Below, one piece after another: positions 36,944 to 45,567 of a stretch of DNA of 64,000 nucleotides. The stretch is taken from the NCBI RefSeq assembly GCF_022213065.1, contig NZ_JAKLJA010000002.1:1-64000 (forward strand), read 5' to 3'. Source of the DNA: Paraburkholderia tagetis (lineage in GTDB: Bacteria > Pseudomonadota > Gammaproteobacteria > Burkholderiales > Burkholderiaceae). Below the pieces are notes generated by a model. It worked only from the letters and a program-made list of their open reading frames with translations. It had not been told where the DNA came from and searched no databases. The translations under genes and the position numbers were made by a program. Each line of letters begins with the position of its first letter. Positions within the stretch are counted from its first letter, which is position 1.

Positions 36944-37208
36944 CAAAGCGGGCCGTCGCACCTTATTGACCGGCCACGACTATAGGCGCAACGACTTTGC
37001 GTTCGTGCCGACATACAAAAGTCGGGAACCCATTGCATGCAGCTTACCAGCGATCGACCGGGTGGCCACGACCTGCTCGTCGCTGACGCTCCGTGCAAGA
37101 TCTTCGCAAAGAGGCAATTTGAAGCGCACCTGACAAGTTGACGGACCTATTGTGCAAACGCCTTTCCATGCAACTCCAACCCATCTTGGTCCAGTTTGAA
37201 GAGGAACC

Positions 37209-37304
37209 AAAAAAAAACCCGCCCGGGTGCAATGTCCTCGAAGCGGGTGAACGCCCATGCCGAAGCGGGGAGGCATGGTCGGAGGATGTCTCTGATCGCC
37301 ATCC
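37209..37304 (-). ncRNA. Putative sRNA, copy C of a three-member family
   Basis: About 96 nt with the same order of stems as copies A and B: GGATG/CATCC, CATGCC/GGCATG, and a terminator ACCCGC/GCGGGT before nine T. It shares CATCCTCC. Sequence outside the stems differs from A and B while pairing is kept. No gene follows on its strand, so this copy must act in trans if it acts at all. Confidence 0.7.
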
Positions 37305-37308
37305 CAAC

Positions 37309-37338
37309 ATTAGACGGACGACATTGGTCGTCGTTACA
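37309..37338 (-). promoter_or_regulatory. ECF-type promoter of sRNA copy C
   Basis: Minus-strand TGTAAC, 16 nt, CGTCTAAT, then start region GTTGGGATG. Confidence 0.75.
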
Positions 37339-37357
37339 GCAATTTGCAACGCTAAAG

Positions 37358-38167
37358 CTAGCCTCGGCATCGGTCTGCCGACACGATGCTGCCTGCCTCG
37401 GCGACTGGAATGAGTTCTCCTGGATTTTCCTCCCAGAGAAGACTTGTGTAATCGAAGTGCTCCTCGATCGCAGGTTTGACGATCGAGAAGTAGGGGGAAA
37501 GGTCAAAGTCGCGTGGTACAAATAAGCTGTGGTGGCGTACGCGCAGGATCTCGTTGAAGCACGACTCGCAGCCGGGAATGCCCACGCTTTCCTTGCGCAT
37601 GCTGGGCAAAACCGGATAGCCGATAGACTGAAAGGCGAGCGCGATCAGCGTCGAGCAAATTGCCCGTGTCGGACTTCCGCTCCCCAGCTCAAGCATGCGT
37701 CGGCGAAACCTCTGCGGAACTGGGGGCGTCGGGAGTAGGTAGCGCGCAAGATCGATAATGTTGCGCAGGTCGTACTGCTGACCAATCCTGGCAATGGCGA
37801 ATTCGCACACGCGAACAGCATCCCGTTCGGACAAGCCAACAGGCCGACAAATGCGCGTGTTGTACCCGGAAAACTGATCGATCCCTGTGATTCGCACCCC
37901 CTCAAGAATGTCGGCCTCGACAAACGCGTTGGCTTTTCCGGAAGCATGATGGCCCACATACAGCGCGGCATGCGACCAGGTTGATTGCGTCAGATAACGG
38001 ATCGCACCGCTGATGCGCGAATTGCCTTCAACTAAGACGACGTCACCCGGCATAAGATGCTTGAGCAGAGTGTCCGGACGCGTCGCTGGCGCGATATCAT
38101 TCGTTTTGACCGGAGCGGACAAGTACCGCGCGAGGCGTCGACCGATCGCGGAACAGAAGAAATCCAT
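37358..38167 (-). CDS. YiiX/YebB-like NlpC/P60-type cysteine hydrolase
   Basis: 269 residues. The permuted papain-like signature is visible: PGDVVLVEGNSRISG, then QSTWSHAALYVG with catalytic His, and RAICSTLIALAFQSIG with candidate Cys. Such proteins hydrolyse amide or acyl bonds, sometimes of lipids or peptidoglycan. No clear signal peptide. It has its own ECF-type promoter about 125 nt upstream and sRNA C lies just downstream on the same strand. Confidence 0.8.
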   Translation of the reverse strand: MDFFCSAIGRRLARYLSAPVKTNDIAPATRPDTLLKHLMPGDVVLVEGNSRISGAIRYLTQSTWSHAALYVGHHASGKANAFVEADILEGVRITGIDQFSGYNTRICRPVGLSERDAVRVCEFAIARIGQQYDLRNIIDLARYLLPTPPVPQRFRRRMLELGSGSPTRAICSTLIALAFQSIGYPVLPSMRKESVGIPGCESCFNEILRVRHHSLFVPRDFDLSPYFSIVKPAIEEHFDYTSLLWEENPGELIPVAEAGSIVSADRCRG

Positions 38168-38293
38168 GGTTCCCTCCTCTTCGCATAGTTCTGCCTGACG
38201 AATCGCGCGTCAATGCGGTGGTCGTGGTGCTTCGCCACGCGAATCCGAGTTCAGTCGACGGAATCTTCGTCAATCGAAGTGACTCTCCCGATA

Positions 38294-38323
38294 CTTAGTC
38301 GGGTTCGGATAACCGCGTTTACA
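38294..38323 (-). promoter_or_regulatory. ECF-type promoter of YiiX-like gene
   Basis: Minus-strand TGTAAA, 16 nt, CGACTAAG. Confidence 0.7.
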
Positions 38324-38353
38324 CAGTTTAACGAGAGGTCGCGGGCTTCTCGC

Positions 38354-39379
38354 CTACGGAACACGCGTGATACGGATATCCGATATAAGAGGTATTTCGC
38401 TGGCCCCGTCAACGAATCCAGAATGTCGCTCGAGTTCTGGATAGGCCTGTGTCGGCGAGTAATTCGGCCCGTCAACGATTCGCTCCCAGTATGAAAGCCA
38501 CGCCTCGGAACCGCTCGGCCATTGGGACAGGAATTCCTTGTGCCAATGCAAATAATCGTAGTCCAATCGGATGGCTTCGATGTAGGCGCCGTGCAGTTTC
38601 ACCTGATGAAGGGGGCGTCGGCGTGAAGGCCTCGTGCCGATCCGTGTCACGATTCCGTATGTCGTTCGCGCAAAATTTGGCAGACCCGCCGCTCCATTGT
38701 TCGCGACGACGAGTGGCCCGGATTGCAGAGCGAATGAACGCATCACGGGAAGGCAGGTGTGGGATGAAGCGAACACATCGATTCGCGATTGTCTGCGCAC
38801 CTGCTCAAGCCATATAGGCGTCTCGGCCCGATCCAATACTGCGGCCGAAAAACGCCAGCCGGCCAGCGATTCGCAGTCGCCGTGTACGACACCAACGCGC
38901 AACCGGCCGACCTTGACGACAAGCGTCATCGGCAAATCGGCCAAGGCAGCTTGCCCGCCACGTCGTTCAGCAGTATGGCGGAGGTCGCGCATAATGGCGT
39001 TGGACCGGTTTACCGTTTGTTGCGTCACCTCCGGCGGATATGCGCATCCGCATCCGGCTCCCAGATCGTGCACGCGGCCCAACTCGGTCTCGACGTTTCC
39101 GCGCAGCGCATGATGGCGACGGACACGCCAATCGACCTGGGAGAAGATGGCACCATTCCGGTCAAACCAGTGGAAGTCGCCATTGAAGATCAGCGAAGCC
39201 CTCTCAAGGCTCGCCATAAGTTCGACCGCATCCAGCGCAGGACGATTTCCGTACAGCCCGCCGACGACGTAGAGCGTGGTCGCTTCCAGGTCGGCCTTCC
39301 GGTTGAACGTCGCGGCACCGTAGTGATAATCGAAAGGACACAACCTTCCAGGCGCCCCTCTATCGGCAAGATCATCCAT
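38354..39379 (-). CDS. Metallophosphoesterase-like protein
   Basis: 341 residues. Calcineurin-like features can be traced: VVGGLYGNRPALDAV, IFNGDFHWFD, LRGNVETEL, VVHGDCESLAGW and SSHTCLP, in the order of GD-x-G, GNH(E) and GH-x-H motifs, although several positions are not canonical (GNVE instead of GNHD; SSHTC at the last motif). Either a divergent phosphoesterase or one with altered metal sites. It starts 11 nt after the ArsS gene and is co-transcribed with it. Confidence 0.75.
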   Translation of the reverse strand: MDDLADRGAPGRLCPFDYHYGAATFNRKADLEATTLYVVGGLYGNRPALDAVELMASLERASLIFNGDFHWFDRNGAIFSQVDWRVRRHHALRGNVETELGRVHDLGAGCGCAYPPEVTQQTVNRSNAIMRDLRHTAERRGGQAALADLPMTLVVKVGRLRVGVVHGDCESLAGWRFSAAVLDRAETPIWLEQVRRQSRIDVFASSHTCLPVMRSFALQSGPLVVANNGAAGLPNFARTTYGIVTRIGTRPSRRRPLHQVKLHGAYIEAIRLDYDYLHWHKEFLSQWPSGSEAWLSYWERIVDGPNYSPTQAYPELERHSGFVDGASEIPLISDIRITRVP

Positions 39380-39390
39380 TGCTTACGACG

Positions 39391-40374
39391 TCAAGCGACG
39401 ACCGACGACGGATGCAATGCGCCTGAGCAGCTGCTGCCCTGCCCCGCCGTGCAACCAAAGCAATGATCCGCAACGCGAACCATTGCGCCGACAAAATCGT
39501 CTTCCAGCAGGTCGGCCACGCACGCACGCCTGCCCTCCTTATTCGAAATCGGTATCCCGAGCATTTGATTGAAGTCGCAATCGTACAAATATCCCTGCCA
39601 GTCGACGCTGATCAAGCTGCGGCACATGACGCTGTCGAGATTGGCCGCAACGTAGTTGTCTCTGAGCAGTTTCATGTATGCTGCAAATGTGCCCTTCGAG
39701 ATCAACGTGCTGCCGAAGCGCTGGATCGGCATGTTCGCCAGAGTCAACAAACGGGTGAATCGAATGCCGAATTGCTCGCCAAGGATCCGGCGATAATCCG
39801 CCTCGAGTGCCTGTTGATCTGGCGGCAGAACCGGGCCCTGCGGGTTATAGACGAGACTGAGCGCATGGCGCTCTTTGCTTTCGTCGCCATACCCGAGCGC
39901 GTTCAAGCGAACCAGTGCGCGAATGCTTGATTCGAACACACCATCGCCGCGCTGCCGGTCAACGTTTTCTGCCGAGTAGCAAGGAAGCGACGCCACGATT
40001 TCGACCGCGTGGTCCGCCAGGAAGCGGGCAAGCGTCTCTTGCCCCGGTTCCTCGAGGATGGTGAGATTGCAGCGGTCGATGACGTGCACGTCGAGCGCAC
40101 GCGCCTCATGCACGAGGAATCGAAAATGGGGATTCAACTCCGGAGCGCCACCGGTGAGGTCGAGGGTGCCAATTTGGTGCTTCGCGAGGACCCTAAGGAT
40201 GTCATTCACGACAGCGCGGCTCATCTCCTCGGTGCGCGTCGGGCCTGCGGCGACGTGGCAATGGACACACGACTGATTGCACCGGTACCCCAGATTGACC
40301 TGTAGACAATCGAGGGAGCGGCGCCGGATACGCGGAAAATCGCTTTCGCGCAATAACGGAAACGTATCGTGCAT
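39391..40374 (-). CDS. arsS: Arsenosugar biosynthesis radical SAM protein ArsS
   Basis: 327 residues starting MHDTFPLLRESDFP; the longer frame to 40662 crosses the promoter. The 4Fe-4S motif is C-N-Q-S-C-V-H-C, followed by LDLTGGAPELNP for SAM. A C-terminal group of Cys (CRSLISVDWQGYLYDCDFNQM and HCFGCTAGQGSSCSG) marks the ArsS family. ArsS transfers a 5'-deoxyadenosyl group to a dimethylarsenic compound, the first step to arsenosugars. No arsM methyltransferase is in the window. It has an ECF-type promoter and is followed by a metallophosphoesterase. Confidence 0.9.
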   Translation of the reverse strand: MHDTFPLLRESDFPRIRRRSLDCLQVNLGYRCNQSCVHCHVAAGPTRTEEMSRAVVNDILRVLAKHQIGTLDLTGGAPELNPHFRFLVHEARALDVHVIDRCNLTILEEPGQETLARFLADHAVEIVASLPCYSAENVDRQRGDGVFESSIRALVRLNALGYGDESKERHALSLVYNPQGPVLPPDQQALEADYRRILGEQFGIRFTRLLTLANMPIQRFGSTLISKGTFAAYMKLLRDNYVAANLDSVMCRSLISVDWQGYLYDCDFNQMLGIPISNKEGRRACVADLLEDDFVGAMVRVADHCFGCTAGQGSSCSGALHPSSVVA

Positions 40375-40405
40375 GGTGGATTCCTTGCAGGCTTGCAACT
40401 TGTTG

Positions 40406-40435
40406 ATTCGACGTGCGAGCCACGTTCCGTTTACA
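40406..40435 (-). promoter_or_regulatory. ECF-type promoter of arsS operon
   Basis: Minus-strand TGTAAA, 16 nt, CGTCGAAT; one base from CGTCTAAT. It leaves a leader of about 25 nt before the arsS start. Confidence 0.65.
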
Positions 40436-40585
40436 CAATCTTGGTGGGAGGGGTTCTTCTTATAACTAAAAGTTAGTAAAAAAACCGGCGATCGCGCGTC
40501 ACATCCTACATGTCCCTTCACCACCGGCCAGTGCGCGAGATCGCAATGGCCGCAGCAACCGGTACGACCCTCCCGAAACGGCGCA

Positions 40586-41542
40586 ATGACTTCCGGATTT
40601 CTCCTTCTGGGCGAATTTCTTTCGCTTGTATTCCTCGCGGGTGTTGCCAAGGCGGCGCTCATTACGGGCGCAATCTACGTGCTTTTTCCTGAGCTCGGCG
40701 CACTGGCCTACGACGTGTTCACCCGTCCAGGCGGCGTCTGGGCGCGCGCCCCAGTCATGCTGGCTGTCACTCCAGTTGCCGCAGCGGTCTTCGGCACGGC
40801 GATCGCGCGCAGCATGCCTTATGGACTTGGCGCCGCGGCCCTGTCCATCGCAAGCGCAATGCTCCTGATTCGCATCCTGCGCTCTCCAATCGCGCCGGCG
40901 ATTTCCGCCGGATTCTTGCCGCTCGCGCTAGGCGTCACAAGTTGGTGGTATCCCGTGTCGATCGCCGCCGTAACCGGCTTACTTGGGTTGCAGTCCCTCA
41001 TCTATCGGCGCGTGTTCTCCACAAGGCTTCGCTCGACACCCCGCCACCCCGGTGATTCGGTCGATGACGAACTGGAAAGCTCGCCCCGGCGCTACGCGTG
41101 GCTCCCGGTTTTTGTCGGTTTTCTTCTGCTGGCTTACGGTATCGCCACTGTTACCGGGAATCGGCTCATCCTGTTTCCACCACTCGTCGTGATCGCGTTT
41201 GAGATGTTCGCGCATGCGGATGTCTGTCCATGGGCCAAACGCCCGATTTCCTTGCCTCTGACCTGCACGATCACCGCTGCCGTCGGCGTCATTGCCGTCC
41301 TGGTGCTCGGCATCGGGCCCTTATCGGTCACCGTTGCGCTGTTGGCTGGAATCGCCGCGCTCCGAGCGTTCAGCCTGCATCTGCCCCCCGCGCTGGCTAT
41401 CGGACTGCTGCCGCAAGTCATCCCTGATCCCGGTTGGGGATTCGTGATTGGCGTCGCAGCCGGTACGCTCGTGCTGACTGGAACCTTTCTGTTCGCGCGC
41501 CCACTCCTGTTGGGCCGACCCGACGTGGCGAACGCGGGTTGA
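40586..41542 (+). CDS. Polytopic membrane protein, possibly HPP-like
   Basis: 318 residues with roughly eight to ten membrane helices and a cytoplasmic linker near 150-175 (RRVFSTRLRSTPRHPGDSV). The motif HLPPALAIGLLPQVIPDP resembles the HPP signature, and the N-terminal half contains a similar repeat (LRSPIAPAISAGFLPLALG). Transport of a small anion is possible for HPP proteins, but the match is loose. It lies before the thioredoxin operon on the same strand, separated from it by an ECF-type promoter. Confidence 0.6.
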   Translation: MTSGFLLLGEFLSLVFLAGVAKAALITGAIYVLFPELGALAYDVFTRPGGVWARAPVMLAVTPVAAAVFGTAIARSMPYGLGAAALSIASAMLLIRILRSPIAPAISAGFLPLALGVTSWWYPVSIAAVTGLLGLQSLIYRRVFSTRLRSTPRHPGDSVDDELESSPRRYAWLPVFVGFLLLAYGIATVTGNRLILFPPLVVIAFEMFAHADVCPWAKRPISLPLTCTITAAVGVIAVLVLGIGPLSVTVALLAGIAALRAFSLHLPPALAIGLLPQVIPDPGWGFVIGVAAGTLVLTGTFLFARPLLLGRPDVANAG

Positions 41543-41619
41543 AGTGCCGCCATTCGACGACCGGTTCGTCCGCATGTTTCCGCAGCCTGCCATGGCGCCA
41601 GGACGACATCGCTAAAAGC

Positions 41620-41649
41620 CGTAAACATCGCGATCCGATCCCGTCTAAC
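41620..41649 (+). promoter_or_regulatory. ECF-type promoter of the Trx-CcdA-sigma operon
   Basis: CGTAAA, 16 nt, CGTCTAAC, upstream of the operon that encodes the ECF sigma factor. It is the key link suggesting that this sigma factor recognises the motif. Confidence 0.7.
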
Positions 41650-41691
41650 CAAGGGATGAAGCATCTCAAACCACAAGCGAGGGAAAATACC

Positions 41692-42078
41692 GTGCTCAAA
41701 ATGCTGCTGAAAGGATTTTTTTTGCTGACCTTCCTCGGCGCCTCGGCCTCCGCGTTCGCCGGAACGCAGCCCTATAACAAGGCCCAGTTCGATGGGGCGC
41801 TGGCTCACGGCAAGCCGGTCGTGATTTGGTTCCACGCCAGCTGGTGTCCGACGTGCCGCGCTCAGCAACCTGCTGTCGACCGACTGGCCACATCAAGCGA
41901 AATGAAGGATGTCACGGTGTTCGTCGCCGACTTCGACAAGGAAACGGCGCTCGAGAAAGCGCTGCGCGTCGCCCAGCAGTCGACGTTTGTCGTTTTCCGC
42001 GGCGGTCGCGAAGTTGCGCGATCGACCGGCGAAACGGATGAGCAGGCCATTCGGGCGACGTGGGGGAAGGCATTGTGA
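41692..42078 (+). CDS. Exported thioredoxin-like protein
   Basis: 128 residues from GTG at 41692 with a GAGGGA site; an ATG at 41656 would coincide with the predicted transcript start. Signal peptide LKMLLKGFFLLTFLGASASAFA, then a thioredoxin fold with active site WFHASWCPTCRAQQP (CPTC). It should reduce or oxidise disulfides in the periplasm. It overlaps the CcdA-like gene by 4 nt, which would supply electrons across the membrane. Confidence 0.85.
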   Translation: MLKMLLKGFFLLTFLGASASAFAGTQPYNKAQFDGALAHGKPVVIWFHASWCPTCRAQQPAVDRLATSSEMKDVTVFVADFDKETALEKALRVAQQSTFVVFRGGREVARSTGETDEQAIRATWGKAL

Positions 42079-42806
42079 TTGTCTTTGGGCCAGCCACCTA
42101 CGGCGTCGGGTTCGCGGCCGGCGCGCTCTCCACGCTGTCCCCGTGCGCACTGCCGCTGCTCCCCGTCCTCGCTGCGTCTGCGCTATCTGCCCATCGCTTC
42201 GGCAACTTGGCGCTTGCCACCGGCCTGGGCGTGTCGTTCACCGCGGTTGGCCTGTTCGTTGCCACTGTCGGTTCGACTATTGGATTGACGGGCGACACCT
42301 TCCGGGTGTTCGCCGCAGTACTGATGGTGGTGTTCGGGCTCTTGATGGCCTTCGGGACAATGCAGCACCTGTTTGCTCGCGCGCTCTCACCGGTCGGTAA
42401 TATGGCCCAGCGCCTGCTCGCGGGCATTCGTGGTGATGGTCTTGTGGGGCAGTTCGCGATCGGAATGCTGCTCGGTATCGTCTGGAGTCCGTGTGTCGGA
42501 CCGACCCTGGGAGCCGCATCCACGCTCGCGTCTCAAGGACAAGATCTGATGCACATTGCTGCGCTGATGGCAGTATTCGGGATGGGCGCCGCGGTCCCCC
42601 TGCTCGCGCTGGGTGCGATGTCGCGCGCGACGATCGGGAAGCTGCGCGGAGGGCTGGGCCGCTTCGGCCGGATCGGACGGGGCGCGCTCGGCGGACTTTT
42701 CGTTGCCGTGGGCGCGCTTATCCTGTCTGGTACCGACAAAGCCCTACAGGCAATGCTTCTGTCACACAGTCCCGACTGGCTGGTCCAGTTGACAACTTCA
42801 CTCTAA
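42075..42806 (+). CDS. CcdA/DsbD-type membrane thiol transporter
   Basis: About 243 residues from GTG at 42075, which overlaps the thioredoxin stop (GTGA). Six or more membrane helices, with the CcdA cysteines in STLSPCALPLLPV and IVWSPCVGPTLG, the two SPC sites that shuttle electrons. It is translationally coupled to the thioredoxin and precedes the sigma factor gene, so redox state of the periplasm may feed into or be controlled by the regulon. Confidence 0.88.
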   Translation: MIVFGPATYGVGFAAGALSTLSPCALPLLPVLAASALSAHRFGNLALATGLGVSFTAVGLFVATVGSTIGLTGDTFRVFAAVLMVVFGLLMAFGTMQHLFARALSPVGNMAQRLLAGIRGDGLVGQFAIGMLLGIVWSPCVGPTLGAASTLASQGQDLMHIAALMAVFGMGAAVPLLALGAMSRATIGKLRGGLGRFGRIGRGALGGLFVAVGALILSGTDKALQAMLLSHSPDWLVQLTTSL

Positions 42807-42889
42807 AACAAGGAAGCCGACATGCAGCGGTGGACGAATGGCGAGGATGCACGATGTACCTCCTTCCTTTTGGTCGGGACGAAGTGGTG

Positions 42890-43480
42890 ATGAGCGACGT
42901 CAACGCAAACATTTCGCGAGCTGAATTGGCGCAACTGCGCAGCAACATGCTGCGCTTCGCGAGACTCCAATTGCGCGACGACGCCGCTGCGGAAGACGCC
43001 GTTCAGGATGCCATGCTCGCCGCGATGAGCAAAATGGCGGACTTTCGCGGGAACGCGCAACTGAGCACTTGGGTGTTCGCGATCCTCAAGAACAAGATCA
43101 TCGACATCATGCGCTCACGGAAGCGCTTCACCTCATCGCAAGAGGTCGATGAACTTCCCGCCGACAGTTTCGATGCGCTGTTCGATGAACGGGATCGTTG
43201 GCAAGTCGACGAACGGCCCGCCTTCTGGGGCGATCCCGAGGCGACACTCGAACAGCAGCAGTTCTGGACGGTCTTCCAGACCTGCCTCGACCGGCTGCCG
43301 CCCTCGACCGCCCGAGTGTTTATGATGCGGGAATTTCTGGAACTGGAACCTGAAGACGTGGCCGCGGAACTGGCGATCACCAAATCCAATTGCGGTGTGA
43401 TTCTCCACCGGGCGCGAATGGCACTGCGGGTATGCCTTCAGACCAAATGGTTCAACGAGCGAGGCAATCGAAAATGCTGA
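42890..43480 (+). CDS. ECF sigma factor (TIGR02943-like)
   Basis: 196 residues from MSDVNANISRAEL, where family similarity begins; an upstream ATG at 42854 has a better GAGGA site and would add 12 residues. Region 2 is visible in RFARLQLRDDAAAEDAVQDAM and LSTWVFAILKNKIIDIMRSRKR, region 4 in FMMREFLELEPEDVAAELAITKSNCGVILHRARMAL. The ending LQTKWF is typical of TIGR02943. No extra C-terminal domain. It overlaps a zinc-finger anti-sigma gene. It is the best candidate for recognising the TGTAAA-16-CGTCTAA promoters in the window. Confidence 0.9.
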   Translation: MSDVNANISRAELAQLRSNMLRFARLQLRDDAAAEDAVQDAMLAAMSKMADFRGNAQLSTWVFAILKNKIIDIMRSRKRFTSSQEVDELPADSFDALFDERDRWQVDERPAFWGDPEATLEQQQFWTVFQTCLDRLPPSTARVFMMREFLELEPEDVAAELAITKSNCGVILHRARMALRVCLQTKWFNERGNRKC

Positions 43481-43683
43481 CATGCAAGGAAACAACCGAA
43501 CTGCTGTCAAAGGAGGCCGACGAGGGCCTCAATCTTCGGGAATCACTCGACATGCGATTGCATATCCTGATGTGCAGCGCGTGCCGCAACTATCGCAGCA
43601 ACGTTCAGTTTTTGCGGCGTGCCTGCCGCTCAGCGGCGACGCCTGACCAATCGCCGGACGCAGCGCCGAAAGACGCGCGTTGA
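43474..43683 (+). CDS. zf-HC2 anti-sigma factor
   Basis: 69 residues starting MLTCKETTELLSKEADEG, overlapping the sigma gene by 7 nt. The zinc site is Cys4, His30, Cys34, Cys37. There is no membrane helix, so it is cytoplasmic. Zinc anti-sigma factors of this type hold their sigma partner until thiols are oxidised or metal is displaced. A related protein is encoded at 50797-51006. Confidence 0.85.
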   Translation: MLTCKETTELLSKEADEGLNLRESLDMRLHILMCSACRNYRSNVQFLRRACRSAATPDQSPDAAPKDAR

Positions 43684-43747
43684 AGGTATCAGTCACCAAT
43701 CTGAGTGAACGCGGCAAGCGTCGTGCGCCGCTTCCGGGAGTACCAGC

Positions 43748-45157
43748 ATGAACTCGCGAATTCTTTCTCTTCGCCGCCTGGACGATGTTTCATGGAACCG
43801 CGTCCACACTGCCATCACTATCGCGCTTGGCGTCGGTTGGTTGCTCGACGCGTTCGAAGTGACGATCGTCAACAACGTCATCTCTGTATTCAAGACACTG
43901 TGGCATTTGAGCAATACCCAGGCGTCCTGGATTCTTAGCATCTGGTTCGTCGGGATCATGGTCGGCGCATACGGCTTTGGTTACTTGGCCGACCGATACG
44001 GCCGCAAACGACTCTTCCTGCTGACACTTCTGCTGTACGGCACGTTCACGTTTCTCACCGCCTTCGCATGGGATTACGCGTCGATGATGGTGCTTCGCTT
44101 CGTCACTGCAATTGGTGTCGGCGCAGAATACGCAGCCATCAACGCTGCCATCAGCGAGTTCATTCCGGCGAGACACCGGGGCAAGACAAACGCAACCGTG
44201 ATGAACTTTTGGTCCATCGGTGCGATTCTTGCGGCGCTCGTGACGCTACTGCTCATCAATCAGCTTCCGACCGACATCGGTTGGCGTGCGGCATTCGGCT
44301 TTGGCGCCGTCGTTGCGGTCGCGGCCGCCTTCGCACGTCGCTACATTCCTGAGTCACCGCGATGGCTACTCGCCCACGGTGACACACGTGCTGCGTCCGC
44401 CATCATCGACGATATCGAGCGTGGTCGGTTTTCCGACACGCGCCTGACCGGCAAGCAAGACTTTACGCCCGAGCCTACTATAAGGCGGAACTTCTGGTCC
44501 CAGTCGCGCGAGTTGATACGGATGCATCCGGGACGTCTTGCGCTCGGCTGCGCACTCGATTTTTCCGAGGCAGCCGGCTATTACGGCCTGTTCGCTTTCC
44601 TCGCCCTGTTTATCCTGCCTGCAGTCCATGTGGATTCCGCGTTTGTCCCCTGGTTCTATCTGATCGGCAATGTCGGCGCACTTGCCGGTGGCCTCATCGT
44701 TGCCACCCTGCTTGACAGCGCCGGACGCAAAATCACCGTGCCCGTTTCATATGCGCTTGCTGCTGTCGGCGTGCTACTGATGGCTGCGGCAATGACCACG
44801 CACGATTGGCGCTGGGTTCTGGCGGCATTCACGCTCGCCAACCTATTCGCGACCGGAAGCTGGGTCTCCGCCTACCCAACCTTTTCCGAAATCTTCCCGA
44901 CGCAGCTTCGCTCGACGGGTATTGGCATATCGGTAGCGGTCGGACGCATCGGCGCGTTCACCGCGCCATTGCTGCTCACCTATATCGCCGATACGTCGGG
45001 CATGATTCCTGCGCTGCTCGTGCTCGCTTCGTTCTGGCTCATCGGCGCCGTTGCGATGGTGCCGTGGTATTTCCGTGGCGTCGAAGGCAAGGGAAAGGCA
45101 CTGGAGGCAATGGTGAACGCACTAGCCGTGCCAAGTGTCGACCCAGTCGCAAAATAA
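43748..45157 (+). CDS. MFS transporter (sugar-porter-like)
   Basis: 469 residues and 12 membrane helices. Signatures: GYLADRYGRKRLFLLTL after helix 2, a helix 4-5 region (GVGAEYAAINAAISEFIPARHRGK), RYIPESPRWLLAHGD in the central loop, and a second-half repeat. It resembles niacin/aromatic-acid or sugar transporters; the substrate is not known. It follows the anti-sigma gene after 64 nt and may belong to the same transcript. The next ECF-type promoter starts 2 nt after its stop codon. Confidence 0.85.
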   Translation: MNSRILSLRRLDDVSWNRVHTAITIALGVGWLLDAFEVTIVNNVISVFKTLWHLSNTQASWILSIWFVGIMVGAYGFGYLADRYGRKRLFLLTLLLYGTFTFLTAFAWDYASMMVLRFVTAIGVGAEYAAINAAISEFIPARHRGKTNATVMNFWSIGAILAALVTLLLINQLPTDIGWRAAFGFGAVVAVAAAFARRYIPESPRWLLAHGDTRAASAIIDDIERGRFSDTRLTGKQDFTPEPTIRRNFWSQSRELIRMHPGRLALGCALDFSEAAGYYGLFAFLALFILPAVHVDSAFVPWFYLIGNVGALAGGLIVATLLDSAGRKITVPVSYALAAVGVLLMAAAMTTHDWRWVLAAFTLANLFATGSWVSAYPTFSEIFPTQLRSTGIGISVAVGRIGAFTAPLLLTYIADTSGMIPALLVLASFWLIGAVAMVPWYFRGVEGKGKALEAMVNALAVPSVDPVAK

Positions 45158-45158
45158 A

Positions 45159-45188
45159 TGTAAAAGGTGGCGCTCTCCACCGACTAAT
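45159..45188 (+). promoter_or_regulatory. ECF-type promoter of Cys-rich peptide 2
   Basis: TGTAAA, 16 nt, CGACTAAT followed by GG, just like the promoter at 35460-35489. It may also serve the genes that follow to 49844. Confidence 0.75.
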
Positions 45189-45235
45189 GGCTGGGAACAG
45201 TTCCCAAGCAACTCGACAAGTCACAGGAGAGCAAG

Positions 45236-45550
45236 ATGAAGAAGTCGTCGATGGTCGCCCTTTCGATCGCTGCGCTGACGGCAGCCACCGTTGCATTTCC
45301 GGCAGCGGCGGCAACCACCGAAGCCAACGCGACGATGGCGCAATGCGGATCAAAGTGTGCACCGAAATGCGCTGCCCAGTGCGGCGCAAAATGTGGGGCA
45401 AAGTGCGGGGCAAAGCAACATGCCAAACACGGCGCGAAACGACACGTCAAGCATGTTGCCGCGTCCGCGTCCAAGTGCGGCGCCAAATGCGCACCCAAGT
45501 GCGGGGCAAAGTGCGGCGCGAAATGCGCGGCCAAGTGTGGCGCCCAATAA
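45236..45550 (+). CDS. Cys-rich exported peptide 2, period-4 cysteines
   Basis: 104 residues with an AGGAGAG ribosome site and a signal peptide (MVALSIAALTAATVAFPAAA). The mature part has 12 Cys in two blocks of six; within a block each Cys is exactly four residues after the last (pattern C-x-x-K/Q-C). A His/Lys linker (AKQHAKHGAKRHVKHV) separates the blocks. It is a paralog of the peptide at 35536. Metal chelation, or modification by an MNIO enzyme as in bufferins, is plausible; the only MNIO gene in the window is at 54512-55414. Confidence 0.75.
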   Translation: MKKSSMVALSIAALTAATVAFPAAAATTEANATMAQCGSKCAPKCAAQCGAKCGAKCGAKQHAKHGAKRHVKHVAASASKCGAKCAPKCGAKCGAKCAAKCGAQ

Positions 45551-45567
45551 GGGTTAGCGACATGAAT

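Noticed and set aside
45351..45548. CRISPR-like or tandem DNA repeat in the Cys-rich gene
   Set aside because: The repeats are short codon repeats of a peptide, with no spacers.
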